Part shown: in pieces, positions 1-10,910 of the stretch
Layout of the letters: each line of letters begins with the position of its first letter
Position numbering within the stretch: the first letter of the stretch is position 1
DNA from: Membranipora membranacea
Taxonomy: Eukaryota; Bryozoa; Gymnolaemata; Cheilostomatida; Membraniporidae
Direction: 5' to 3'
NCBI GenBank assembly: GCA_914767715.1
Contig: OU612071.1
Coordinates: 13,621,493 to 13,685,492 of the forward strand
DNA length: 64,000 nucleotides
Made by a program: the position numbers and the translations under genes
The notes under the pieces: model-generated
Database searches by the model: none
What the model saw: the letters and a program-made list of their open reading frames with translations, nothing else
Told to the model about the DNA's origin: nothing

Positions 1-1396
1 CTAAGTCATATCTGTAGACTTGATCAAGGTATTAAACAACAATATTAATACATCTAATTGCTAAATCATCTAGTTACTTTTTGCTGAATGTCCAGACCCT
101 CTTGTTTTAAGTGGAGGGTATCTAAATATCTTCTGTCAGTGTTATATAGTTTCATGTTCTTGTCTTTTTTTCTTTAGTTTTGGCACAAAATGTAAAACAT
201 TCTCCTCTAAATGATTGTTAAATAAAGTATTGAAAAAAAGTCATGGCGTATTATATAGCTATTATGGGTCAAGTTTGAAGTTTGAAGTTTTTTCATTACC
301 TAATTTCTGATATCCATCCAAAGGAGTCTGAGTTGCATTAGTTGAAAAATTGCGTATATAATTAAAAAAAGATGTTTTGTCTCTTCGTGGTTCTACGCTT
401 GGATGGCTGGCATTTATCTATCTTTGCTCTTCGAGTGGTGATGATTGTCGTTGACTTTTTTAGTGAAGTGTTCAATACAATAGGTGTGCAGGAAAGTTGC
501 TATTGTTGGTAGTGCTAGATCGTCAAGGATTGATATGGAGCTGGGCAAATGGTATATATTTAGCTCAAATTCGTTTGACTGAATGAAGTTTTCTGCATGG
601 GTATGTAAAATAGACTCCTCCAACTCACTCAAGTGCCATTCACAACATTGCACCACTTTTATACTTATTCCACTGTTGATTCAAACGCAATACAAAGCAA
701 TGGGTTGAACAAATTCGGAGTTATCTTGTCTCATTTTGCTAAAATAATTTATTGGACTCTGAGCAACGATGGAGACTAATTTTCAATTCAATAGGAAATA
801 ATCTTGTAGTCTTGACATTGCTGAGCTTAATTGATCCATCATCCAGGGCCATCACTCTTATTCAATGCCCAATGTATTCAAGATTCAAACAGTTCATTTG
901 CATTCTTTTGATGTAGTCATTTCATTATCAAACAGAAGACAACTTGTCACATGGAAATAATTTGGCCATTTTCATACTATGGAATCTCTCAATCAGCAAG
1001 ATTTATAGACTGACATAAAACTCCTTTGACATAAGGTTCAAGGTCATAATAAGGGGAAAGTTTAATTTTGGCCATTTTCATACATTTTCCCATTTGGCCC
1101 TTTTCATCATCTACGAATAATCGATGTTACAAGGGTAAATTAGAAATTTCCTGCCCCTGGCTAACAATTGTCCTAGTATATTAAACTTCTTTTTGATTCA
1201 TATGAATTCTTCTTTTATCAACCTTCCTCAACATCTTCTTTCATCAACAACCATACATACATTTAAATTTGCATTGTCAAACCATTTGTTTTCATCGAAT
1301 TGAGTTTAATACCCTTTGTTTCATTTAGGTTGATTTTTTTGGTATAATTGATGCAATAAAAATGTATATGTATATATATAATAAATATACTGACAT
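1..1396. other. Downstream flank of metalloprotease copy A; no gene seen
   Basis: AT-rich sequence with no exon-like reading supported on either strand; the short open stretch near 414-656 (minus) has no splice context or recognisable composition. The stretch about 1110-1170, read on the minus strand, resembles 25040-25130 downstream of copy B (both contain gttagccaggg and caggaaatttctaattta). The inverted duplication therefore extends past the stop codons to about 1.1 kb. Further left I see no matching copy. Confidence 0.5.
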
Positions 1397-1401
1397 TTAT
1401 T
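1396..1401 (-). promoter_or_regulatory. AATAAA overlapping the stop codon, copy A
   Basis: The last codons read AAG AAA TAA A, so a canonical AATAAA polyadenylation signal overlaps the terminator. Copy B has the same arrangement. Whether it is used cannot be seen from the sequence. Confidence 0.4.
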
Positions 1402-4400
1402 TCTTTGAATTTGCAGCAGACTTGGAATTTGATCTGGATTTTGAGATTTGCCTACTCTTTGAACCCTTTGGAGTTTTCTTTCCACCACCTCCCTTGTCAC
1501 CAGATTGATTATACCCAGAAGAGATTATTGGTAATCCACCAAGAGATGACATTCTGACTGCTGTGAGAGTGATTGGTGGGGCAGATGCGCGTTCTAAGCG
1601 GCCAAAACTGCGAGTCGCTGAACGTGACCCATGACGAGATTTTCTTTTCTTAGTAGCGGTGGCTCTCACTTGTTTTGCTATGGCCGATTTATGCTTACTT
1701 TTGTGAATCTGTCTTCCCAAAGCTTGTGTGAAGGCAATGGTGAAAACTCCGAGTAGCAATAAAGTTCCTCCTACCTACAAACAAATAAACAAAGAGACCA
1801 ACTAGAGTTTATTTCCAGACAGCCCATTGTGAAAGAACCAAGAAATACTGATGGTGAGCTCTTCGAGGAAGTTCTATACTACTCCAACATCTCAAGCCTC
1901 TGTTCTAGGCCTAGTTTAATTAGGGCAAACGTCAAAATGGTAGTTCAAGGCTTATCATAACTGGAGACATAGAAAAACAATCTATGCTTTAGCGATCTGT
2001 GTGGATCATCATCATCATTGCCATGGGTTTTCGAGTAGTAGGGTGAATGTAGGTGTTGGAGGGGATCTATAGCAGAGGGAGAATTTTGCTAAGAATAGCC
2101 AAGTGAGAGCAATTCTGGGACATCCCATGTCAGTTGACGCTCAAATGTTGTCCTCCAAAAGATCGGAAATCTTTTTCACCATTAATCCATGTAACCAATG
2201 TTACACATTCCATACAGTTTTTACATTTGAGTTCTTACCAATGTGATGGAGCCATGGCCCCTCGGCCGACTCATGAACAAACCCTTTTCATTCACAATGC
2301 GTTGCTCTGATTGGCTAGCGGGAAGAGAGAACCAATGCCAGGCCAGATTGTACTTTCCTGAAAGTACCAATTAATCTATTTATGTACGGTGAATTGTACC
2401 TTCAGTGACCTGGCATTGGCTCTCATTCCCACCCAACAGCCATCAGATCAGACCACACATATTAGCTGACCTGATACTTACAATCGCAATAACAAGGGGT
2501 GTGGATGACCTGCCATGACCTTTCCCTGCACCTTTCCCAGCACCCTCTGCATTTGAGGTCGTCTCAGCAGAAGAAATATCTGGTGATTGCGATGACTTTC
2601 TTATGGTACTATTTGACCGTATGACTGGTGGTGGTGTTGTTACGGCTCCCTCACAGTCTGTCATGGAACATTCTCTGGTCTCATGAGGCCTGATCCCTGC
2701 GCATCCTTCCCCTCCATTAGAAGGAGGAGGGTTGTCACATAGCCTTTTTCGATGCTTAAGCTTGTCCTCGAGGCATTTACAGGGACCCCACTCGTGCCAA
2801 GCACCCCACTGGCCATTGATACAACCTGGTACAGGCTCACATACTCTCATTTCCTGACTCTCTCCTGGGCACGGCTTTCCTTCATTTTTTGGTATTGGGC
2901 TTCATTCTCTGCTCCTCATTTGCTTGTCTGAAGCTCGTATACATGCACATGGCGCCCACATGGTCCAATCAGCGTACCAGTCATCAACATCTAAAAAATT
3001 ATGAGTTACTAGTATTAAGTAGTAGTAGTTTTAATGGTATAACTGATTATCATGTCCAGGCTTAGACAATGTGTTTGCTCTGATCTGATTGGCTGATGAC
3101 CTTTGGCCAATCAGAGCCAACACATTTGTTAGTTCAGACAAAAGATTTCATAATCAAGGACTTTTCATAGTAAGGTTTAGATATAGGATTATCTGTGTCA
3201 TACCTCTGTATATTGTAAATCTGTCATTTGTGATTTCCTCGGAAGTTTATTTTCTGATTACTAAGACAAAGGGTCAAGTTAAGATATTATGTCTTACTGT
3301 AGCAGTATGAGATATATGAAACCCCAAAAGCGAAACAAAATCACTCACAAACGTTACAATTGTCGCCTTCATACTCACATATGTCGCAAGCGTCGCCTAT
3401 ATAGCCAGCCTGACAAGAGCACATGAAACTGTTCACACCATCTGTACAGGTGCCATGTTGGCATGTCTCTGGTTTGCAATCATCAATGTTGTTATGACAT
3501 TTCGTCCCGAAATAGCCAGAGTCACAGTTACAAAAGTAACTATCAATAAGATCTTCACACGTTCCATGTGAGCCGCAGGGATTTGGTGTACAGTCATCTA
3601 TGTCTGAGATCAAAGACAAGAACCCAATGTGAAGAATTCTGATGTGCAGCAACTAGCTAGCCTGTGCAACATATGTTCCCATGAAACGCCTGTGGCATAC
3701 AGATTATTTGAGCGCAAATTTTAGATGAATTTTAGATTTTAGATATCCCTTCCAATAATGTCTTAAAATAGAAACCCTGTCGAAAAGTCACTTACTGATA
3801 TCACAACGTTTCCCCTTATATCCAGCTTCACATTTGCAGCTGAAGTTTTGAACTCCATCTACACAGGTACCGTGTGCACACGCATCAGGGTAGCAGTCAT
3901 TTATGTTTTTATCACATAATTCGCCTTCATATCCAGGGTAACATTTACATGTGTAAGTTTTTAGCCCATCTACGCAATCTCCGGTAAAAGCGCACTTGTT
4001 GTTTTGACAGGCATCATAATTGTCATCTAAAAACAAAATGGGAGAAATGTACATTGTGACAGTACAATTACCAGTGCCAGTGCTAGTGTCTGTACCTGTG
4101 CAAAAACCAGTGCAGTACAAGTACCAGTGTGAATACCACTGTCATTACAGATGCCAATACAAGTACCAGTGACAGTGCTAGTACCAGTGCCAGTGCTAAT
4201 ACTAGTACCAGAATCAGTGCTAGTGTCAATGCCAGTACCAGCACTAGTTCCGGCGGCTGTACATAGCTAGCATGTCATCAACTTGCTCCAGAATATGCCT
4301 GTAGCCACAGTTGTGTGTAATGATAAGATTTGTTAGTCAATGTTTTGACTTTGACTGCCTGTTTGGTGAGAGAGAGATGTTAATCTTATCTGAAAGAACC

Positions 4401-7400
4401 TACCAAGATATAGAGAGTGTTAAATAAATGTTTCACTTTCACCATTGTTTTATCACTAAAGGTACATTCAGTGACCTTGCAATGGCTCATTTTCCAACTC
4501 AACAGCCAATCATATCACAGCCAACACATTGACTAAATAATAGTATAAAGTTGTAATTTTATGTTTATGTTTTATGCTTAGTTACGATTCCAAAATGTCT
4601 GCCTGGGAACCTTGGGTACCTAAAGTAACACAACCAATGCAGATTTCAATGCAAGAATGAGACGAGAATACAGATGGGCTGAGAATACAGAAGTCCACCA
4701 CTTAGAAACGATGATGATGTAGATGACATGAAATTCGCTGGAGTACTCGCCAGCATAATCTAACTTTGGTTCTATTGGCCTTACTTGGCAAATTGGTTGG
4801 CTCTGATTGTCTGGTGGAAGGGAAAGAGCCAATGCAAGGTCAGATGGTACTTTCCTGAAAGTTCGTTATTGATATTACAGCGAATGTGGAGTAGTTCAGT
4901 TTTATCTTTAATTTATATTAATGATCTAGCTATCGTTTCTCCAAATTTTAATTATATTTTATTTACTGATGATACAAACTGTATCTGTAATAATCATTTG
5001 TGCATCTTGGATTTTCAATAGCTCCTTTTAAAAATGAGCTAATGAGAATCCAAAAATAATGCTTGGCAATTAAACTTGTCATTAATTTTGATAAAATTTA
5101 TGGTTGGTTCTAATGTCATATATCAAAGAAAAAAAATAGATTAAAAATTCTTTGTAATTATGCACCTTTAGACACCGCTAGGATAGCCAATCGGATCAGA
5201 GTCAGGGATATGCACTTACCACATGTGTTGCGTTCTTGAGGACCTAGCCCATTATCTCCGCTGCAGGTATTGTTGCAGACTAATCCTTGTTCTAACAAAG
5301 AACACTTAACCCCAGCCGATTTAAAGGCACACCGATTCAGGTCACAACAATCACCTGGATATAATTTGAAACATTATGAGTTCCTTCTACCATAATGCCA
5401 TAACTTTGTAATCGCTGGCATTAAGATAGATCTGCCGATCTGCTAGGATGATAAAAGTTCAGTAGATACCTTAGGTCATTGGCCAGTTGGTACAATGGAG
5501 CGTATTTTATTGGTCATTGCTCCTTACTATTTGCTCATTGGTTATTTTCTCAGCACATTTAATTCGACATCTGGAATAGCATCATTAGCTTTCTTTTGCC
5601 AAACAAAGGGCTTGCAAATATAGCCAGTCCCTAGTAGCAATATTGAAATGCCTTTCCTTGCTGTTTGCAGTTTTGTAAACAAAACAATTTCCTAGGCTAT
5701 AATATTATTCATGCTAGTAGGGACAGCCAATCAGATCAAAGGCAGATGTGTCCCTGTTTTGAGTGTTTAAGCTGAATAAGGATATGATATTATTTCCATT
5801 CCATGAGAACAATTTAATTCAATGACTCAGCACTATTGTCAGAGGGATGAAAGGTTGCTGTGTGTAGCTAGTTTTCCCACGACCACGACTCTCTTCCGCA
5901 CAATTTCCAATCAGGGCCAACACATTGGTTATACAATGCCACCTCAATCAATATATCAGCAGCTCATTACCCCATCCACATTGCGCTGCCTTGACCTTGC
6001 GGCAGTTGATATCGCAGCAAAGATTTCCAGTCGTTGTCAGTTCACATTCTTCGTCATAAATTTTGTTTTGATAATCTGCAAAGTAGTTAAAAATTGATGA
6101 TAACTATAAATGTATATAATGTAAACTACAGAAAATATTTCAGTCATGATCCAGGTTGTGGAGACTCACTGATAATATGCCAATTTAGTAGTGTAGCCTT
6201 ACGATACAAAATGAAGTGTGGAAGCGACCTTTAATTCATTTGCCCGCCGTGAACAAATTTGGTCTTTACAAATTGGATGACAAATCGAGTAGAGAAAACA
6301 TTGAAAATAAATCCTTCTTTACCTAGCAATTGGAAGAAACATTACTCTTTCCTGGCTGGCTGATTTCAATTGTTTTGTAGCTTATTGCAAAAGGAGATTC
6401 CCAGCCTACGATGCTTATGAGACTCGTCACGGGTCCACTTTTTTTTATTTGTGGCTGTGTGACGAGGCTACCTCTTATGTAGTTAATGTGTGGGCTGGTG
6501 GTGACAGATCCGATGCAAGGACAAATAGTACTTTCCAGAAATAACCTATTTGATGTAGTTAATGTAAAAACAATTGAGTTTCACTTTCACATTAACTCAA
6601 TGGGTATGTTCAGTGACTCTCCATTTGTTTTCATTGACTTGATTTTGATTTTATTTCGGTTGACTTCTTCTTGGGTTTTCTTTTGCACATCAGGGAGACC
6701 ATCTTGAGAAGTTGGTTGATGCAATAAAATTTAGAAATAATTATATTCTTTTTAGGCAATTTAACTTAGCATTCTAGGGGAAGCCTACACTATCGGCCCC
6801 ACTTATATACATGGATATAATCTAAATGTGTAAGATTCTGAACCAATCAGCTTGTTTCTACTGCAAAGGACTTTCCTTTTGAAGTGGATATAAAATATAC
6901 CAGAACTTTACATATCAGTAACGTATATTAGCAATCACGGCCCACGGGAATCTGTTAATGGCAGAATAGCTCAGTGTGTAGAGAGTCTGCCTAATAATCA
7001 CTGTTAATAAGATTGTTGTGGGTACGAATCCCATCATGGTCAGTTTTTTTTCAAATGGGAGCTTTATAACTGGAGCATTTTTACCGTAATCTTCTACTGC
7101 TATTGAGTTGTTTTCTGAAAGTACCCAACAGCTCAGTGAGCTATTGAAATACCTCCCTGCTTGCACTATTTTGCTACCGATATGCAAAAATTTCCGTGGT
7201 GGGAGGGGCGCTTAAGCGCCCCTCCCACACCCTCCTCGCCACGCCTACGGCGTGTGGATCGGGCTGCGCCCGATCATTATGCTCTATCTATTTCATTTCC
7301 ATGAAAAACAACAATTTAATAAAATCAGGGCAGTTAAGAGTTTGTGTCCACATCATAGACTTAATAATAAACCTAAACAGGACAGTATATCCAGGTTGAT

Positions 7401-10400
7401 AGATCACCCAATTCCGATTATGTACATGTGCTCCGATTTGGCGCCAAATACATCATAACAATTTGTTTACATTTATAAGCAAGAATATGATGTCATATGT
7501 AGGACTCTCATAAACAATGCCTCATCAATCAATAATGACTGATTTGCATTTAGCGATTTTTCTCAGTAAATTTTAAGTATTTTTGAAAATCCTTATAGCT
7601 ACACATTCCTCAACTATATTTGACTCCGCTGATGTAGTTTTGAAACCTAATTTTCTTTTTTAGAAGGAAATTAGATGTAAAAAAGTGTAGTAATTCAATA
7701 ATTTTTAGTTCAGTTGATAGTTAAATTACAGTGACACAATGTGTGTGAAAGCAGGTGCACTGCATGATATTGATTTTCTAATGAATTATAAATCAATATA
7801 TCATTAATCATCATGCTTTACGCTATTAAATATGGCTCAATGTAGCCTGTCTTGACAAGACATGCTATGCTCCGTGTAATTACCGTGTAATTACCGTGAT
7901 CTCATAAGTTTTTAGGATTTAATTTTGAGTATAGAAAATTGGTAAAAGTAAAGTAGTAGTCTCATAAAAAAAATGTTGGTCCATATTATTACTCCCCGCA
8001 AAAGTAAATCCCTGTAGATAGACTACCAAGTGTCTATACAATTAATGCTGGATCTGAATTACACTCCATCTTTAAGTCTATGGCCCACACTGATGTTGTT
8101 ATGATATGTTAGTAAATGTACGGTCAGCTATCCTAAAATTGCATTGAAGCCAATGCAATTTTAATAAACGAATAAAATCATATCGCTGCATCCATTTTAG
8201 TAGTTATGTATACACAATAATAACGATGAGGTTGGGATATGCAAAATAGGCAAAGAGTAGATAACTGTTGTATTCTGGAGTTTTCTAAATTATACTCAAT
8301 ATCAGACAACTACTTATGCCATTTCACAATTACTCTATGTAGGCACAGTAGGCATGTTACTTTTTCTACTGTATCCGGTAAGGAGTGAAAGCAAAATATG
8401 ATGGCTCTCTGAAAGCCAATCAATATCGGTCTAATTGTTACATAACCCACTACTATTAATACATAACACTCCAATCTAAACAAGAAAATTTTTGTAACTT
8501 ACCTGTATCAAGAATCAAGTTACCACATTTTGCGGAACTTGTTGTGTAAGCTGGGTAGTTGTTGAGGCAGTGATGATGTTTAAAGTTTTGAGTGATCCGT
8601 GCTATTGTACATTTTGAAAACACTCCCTCGGTTGCGTAATATCCGATGGTCGCTGCAAATTTAATCCAGACAAAAATAACAAAATTATATATATTTCACA
8701 TTTTATATTACATATTATATTGTATTTTATTATATATTATATTGTATTATTATATATTATATTAGATATTTTATTATACAATAAATTATTATACCTTCAG
8801 CTATAATAGTTATAGGCACCTAGTTTTGTGTGAATTTATTAATAAACTGTAATACATTGCCATCTGAGATGTACAATTCGGATAAGTACTAGTGTTTGCC
8901 CATACTAGGGTTTTACATAAGGCTTAGCCTGGCTTGACAAGATTTGTTAAACGAATGAATATAGGGCTATCTGATCACAAACCAAAGTCGTTTTTTACTG
9001 TAATTTATTCACACCTGACCAATTGATAATTACATTTCTAATCACCCGTTGCTAAGTAACCACAGTGACATGGAGACTACATTATTATCAGATATACATG
9101 CAATAGTATCATCATTTGATCAGTGTGCAAAGTAAATACAAGGTTCAAGGTCATCAGGCCCGTAGTTCTAGGGGAGGCAAGGAGGCACTGCCTCCCCTAG
9201 AAAGCTAAATACAGTGGCATGAAAACACTGATTAATCGAACAGTCCATGTTTGAATCATCTTCCCTGGGATTTCCATTTGCTTATTATATGCTAGATTGC
9301 TCAGGAAGGAGCTTACTGGTGATGGTTTTGACTCACCTCGGGCTTTTACCTCCCCAACTATTTATTCTAAACTACGGCCCAAAACGACAATGGACTGTGA
9401 TCAAATATTCTGCCCTACTCTTTCATTCTCCTGTTGATGGTCAGATATGTCTCATACCCCTCATCCATGAATATATACAGGGACGTAGTTTAGATAAAAT
9501 TTTAGGGGAGGCGCAAATCCTAAAGGGTGTGAAGAAACGCCAGGTTGGGTATTGTAAGCTCCTCCTGAGTCCCCAGCGCCCAGCCTCTAATGTGTTTCGA
9601 AATATAACTAGTAAATGGAAGTCTCAAATGAGCTGATTCTGACATGGAATATTCAAATATAGCATTTTTACACCCCCTATTCAGCATTCTAGAACTACGA
9701 GCCTGATAAATCAGTGTTTATAGCACTTACTGCCTCTCATGATGCAGTCTAAGTCGCCGCAGCTACAGTCACTGGTGTTTACATGATCTGCTCCAAGAGT
9801 GTGGCCGATCTCATGTGCGAGTATGAGCGCGAACTGGCTGTCTGTGCCGTGGTCTACAAACGCAAACGCTGACTCGGCATGACACGCCGAATCTACCCGA
9901 GCCAAACCAAACAGTTCACTACCAAAAAAGCTCACAATTGGTTTCGTCTTGGTTACTAACAATATTACATCGCAGGCAGCAATGGCGGCTATCCTCTTGG
10001 TGTTTTCTTTTGATGATACATGGTCCATAAACTCTAATGTGTCTTTATATACATTTATTGTTTTGTATGCCGGTACCCCGTTCCTTTTATTTGTCGCTTC
10101 GTCTGTCCAGATATCCATTCCCGATATGACAATGACAAGATTGAAAGTTTTTTTGTATAGTAGTGACACGGGACGCATTACCTGAAACATCTTACGTATG
10201 CATCTTGCTCGAAAATAGCCACAGCGTTTTCGGTAAAAGTCAAAATCTGCAATCACATAAACCTCCAAGTAACGACGCTTATAGCTCGTGTCCCGTTTTC
10301 GTCTTTGTCTGTTGTAGAGATTTTTCATGAATACATTGGTAGAGCTATCATCCTCTCGTCTATGACCTTCATGGCCTGTTGTCCACCTTCTTTTTGTGGT

Positions 10401-10910
10401 TACTACATGATGAACATCTTCAGAGAAATCTTGCAACATTGGTTTTATAAAGGTGATGTAACTACCATGTTCTAAGTAGCCTTTAACTCCACTACATAGA
10501 TCCAGAACACCATCCACTACGTCATCTATTGTATGATACACACACATTGGGTGGTATCGGGAGTCGGCTGTGTTGTTCAGAGAGAATTCAATATTTTCGC
10601 TCTTGGACTGGGCGAAAAAGTATGGGCTCGCCAGTAGTGGCGATTGAACAAGAGCAACTGAGTTGTTGTGATTGATCTTAAGATTAATAAATTCATCCGA
10701 GTTGAATGTGTCAAGGATGCTGACATGCTGACGCAATCTGACTAAATCCATGCGCTTTGTCAAATCTGTAGTGAAGTTGTCGACAGAGGGTATGTTGATA
10801 CTGACCTTGACCTGGTGTATAGCCTTAGGATCAAACTCCAGTAGTTCATCAGTGATGAAACTGAAACAAACGCCAGCCATATTAATGACTAAAGGCAACA
10901 TCAACCTCAT
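1397..10910 (-). CDS. ADAM-like metalloprotease with EGF and TSP1 repeats, copy A (premature stop)
   Basis: Eight coding exons, all joining in phase: 10910-9731, 8652-8503, 6075-5971, 5354-5220, 4026-3796, 3603-3349 (or 3379), 2990-2482, 1774-1397. Exon 1 encodes a hydrophobic leader, an ADAM-type prodomain (DLCSGVKGYL), a basic RQRRKR processing site near residue 200, and a reprolysin domain with HEIGHTLGADH at 366-376 followed by CIM, the expected zinc site and Met-turn. Exons 2-4 are a short Cys-rich, disintegrin-like stretch; exons 5 and 6 carry two EGF repeats each; exon 7 has two TSP1 repeats; exons 7/8 join in a membrane span followed by a basic Ser/Lys-rich tail. An in-frame TGA at 2904-2902 in TSP1 repeat 1 cuts the product to about 714 of 980 residues, predicting a secreted protease without span or tail, unless this is a pseudogene or an error. 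The rest of exons 7 and 8 stays open. Likely a cell-surface or extracellular protease; substrate unknown. Confidence 0.86.
2275..2465. repeat. Family 2 MITE-like element in intron 7, copy A
   Basis: Short inverted-repeat element with paired ends resembling gctctgattggct and agccaatcaga and an internal gtactttcctgaaagtac palindrome. The same element lies in the matching intron of copy B (23530-23735), so the insertion predates the duplication. The family recurs across the window near 4436-4870, 19330-19490, 28666-29040, 48715-48768 and 59238-59306. Confidence 0.65.
2902..2904 (-). other. In-frame TGA replacing a TSP1 cysteine
   Basis: Read on the minus strand, exon 7 of copy A has AGA GAA TGA AGC CCA where copy B has AGA GAA TGT AGC CCA. 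It lies 28 codons after the first complete codon of the exon. Flanking codons are otherwise intact and open for the rest of exons 7 and 8. The change converts the third-position T of a conserved Cys codon to A. Confidence 0.9.
3055..3130. repeat. Short inverted-repeat insertion in intron 6, copy A
   Basis: Paired gattggctgatgacc and ggccaatcagagccaac motifs form a small inverted repeat. The counterpart is at 22876-22960 in copy B, in the opposite orientation as expected, so this insertion is also older than the duplication. Confidence 0.55.
3343..3379 (-). promoter_or_regulatory. Tandem 5' splice sites 30 nt apart, exon 6 of copy A
   Basis: Two GTGAGT donors follow EGF repeat 4: exon end 3379 (ATAT then GTGAGT) or 3349 (GTTT then GTGAGT). 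Both leave phase 1, matching exon 7. The longer form adds ten residues with two cysteines (C-EYEGDNC-NV) between EGF4 and TSP1. Copy B preserves both sites. Confidence 0.6.
4067..4262. repeat. CAGTGCTAGTACC-type minisatellite upstream of exon 5, copy A
   Basis: Degenerate 6-bp-based repeat (ccagtg/ctagta/ccagtgc) in the intron just upstream of exon 5 as transcribed. The matching repeat in copy B is at 20893-21012. On the coding strand it reads as Thr/Ser/Gly-rich, and in copy A its proximal part stays open into the exon. Confidence 0.75.
4436..4870. repeat. Family 2 MITE-like pieces in intron 4, copy A
   Basis: Two halves with the family signatures (aatggctcattttccaactcaacagccaat-type left half at 4480-4530; ttggctctgattgtctggtggaag-type right half at 4795-4860), separated by unrelated sequence. 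Probably one element split by a later insertion, or two partial copies. No coding exon is seen in this intron. Confidence 0.45.
6921..7283 (+). mobile_element. hAT-like MITE with tRNA-like module, copy 1
   Basis: Homologous to the complete element at 15422-15816. It contains tagctcagtgtgtagag (box A-like) and gtgggtacgaatcccatc (box B-like), a conserved central block, then two small GC-rich hairpins (ggcgcttaagcgcc and gatcgggctgcgcccgatc). Lies in intron 2 of copy A and is absent from the matching intron of copy B, so it inserted after the duplication. The outer ends are degraded. Confidence 0.65.
7284..8502. other. Remainder of intron 2, copy A
   Basis: AT-rich intron sequence with no exon-like reading and no repeat that I can match elsewhere in the window. 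Confidence 0.4.
8685..8800. repeat. AT-rich simple repeat
   Basis: Run of tatatta/ttgtatta units in intron 1 of copy A, immediately upstream (in transcription) of exon 2. Low complexity only. Confidence 0.7.
9155..9380 (+). mobile_element. Family 1 MITE (CCGTAGTT ends), copy 1
   Basis: About 225 bp with inverted ends, caggcccgtagttctagg at the left and ctaaactacggccc at the right, plus an inner inverted pair of aggggaggca and tgcctcccct. No coding capacity. It forms an inverted pair with the copy at 9478-9705, both within intron 1 of copy A. Confidence 0.75.
9478..9705 (-). mobile_element. Family 1 MITE, copy 2 (inverted)
   Basis: Reverse-orientation copy, starting cagggacgtagtttag and ending tctagaactacgagcctg. 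It ends 25 bp from the exon 1 splice donor of copy A at 9730. With the preceding copy it could form a long hairpin in the pre-mRNA. Confidence 0.72.

Noticed and set aside
414-656. 80-codon minus-strand open stretch
   Set aside because: No splice partners; consistent with chance in downstream flank.
2902-2904. Selenocysteine reading of the TGA in copy A
   Set aside because: TSP1 cysteines form structural disulphides outside the cell and the paralogue has plain TGT; no SECIS element could be recognised by eye.
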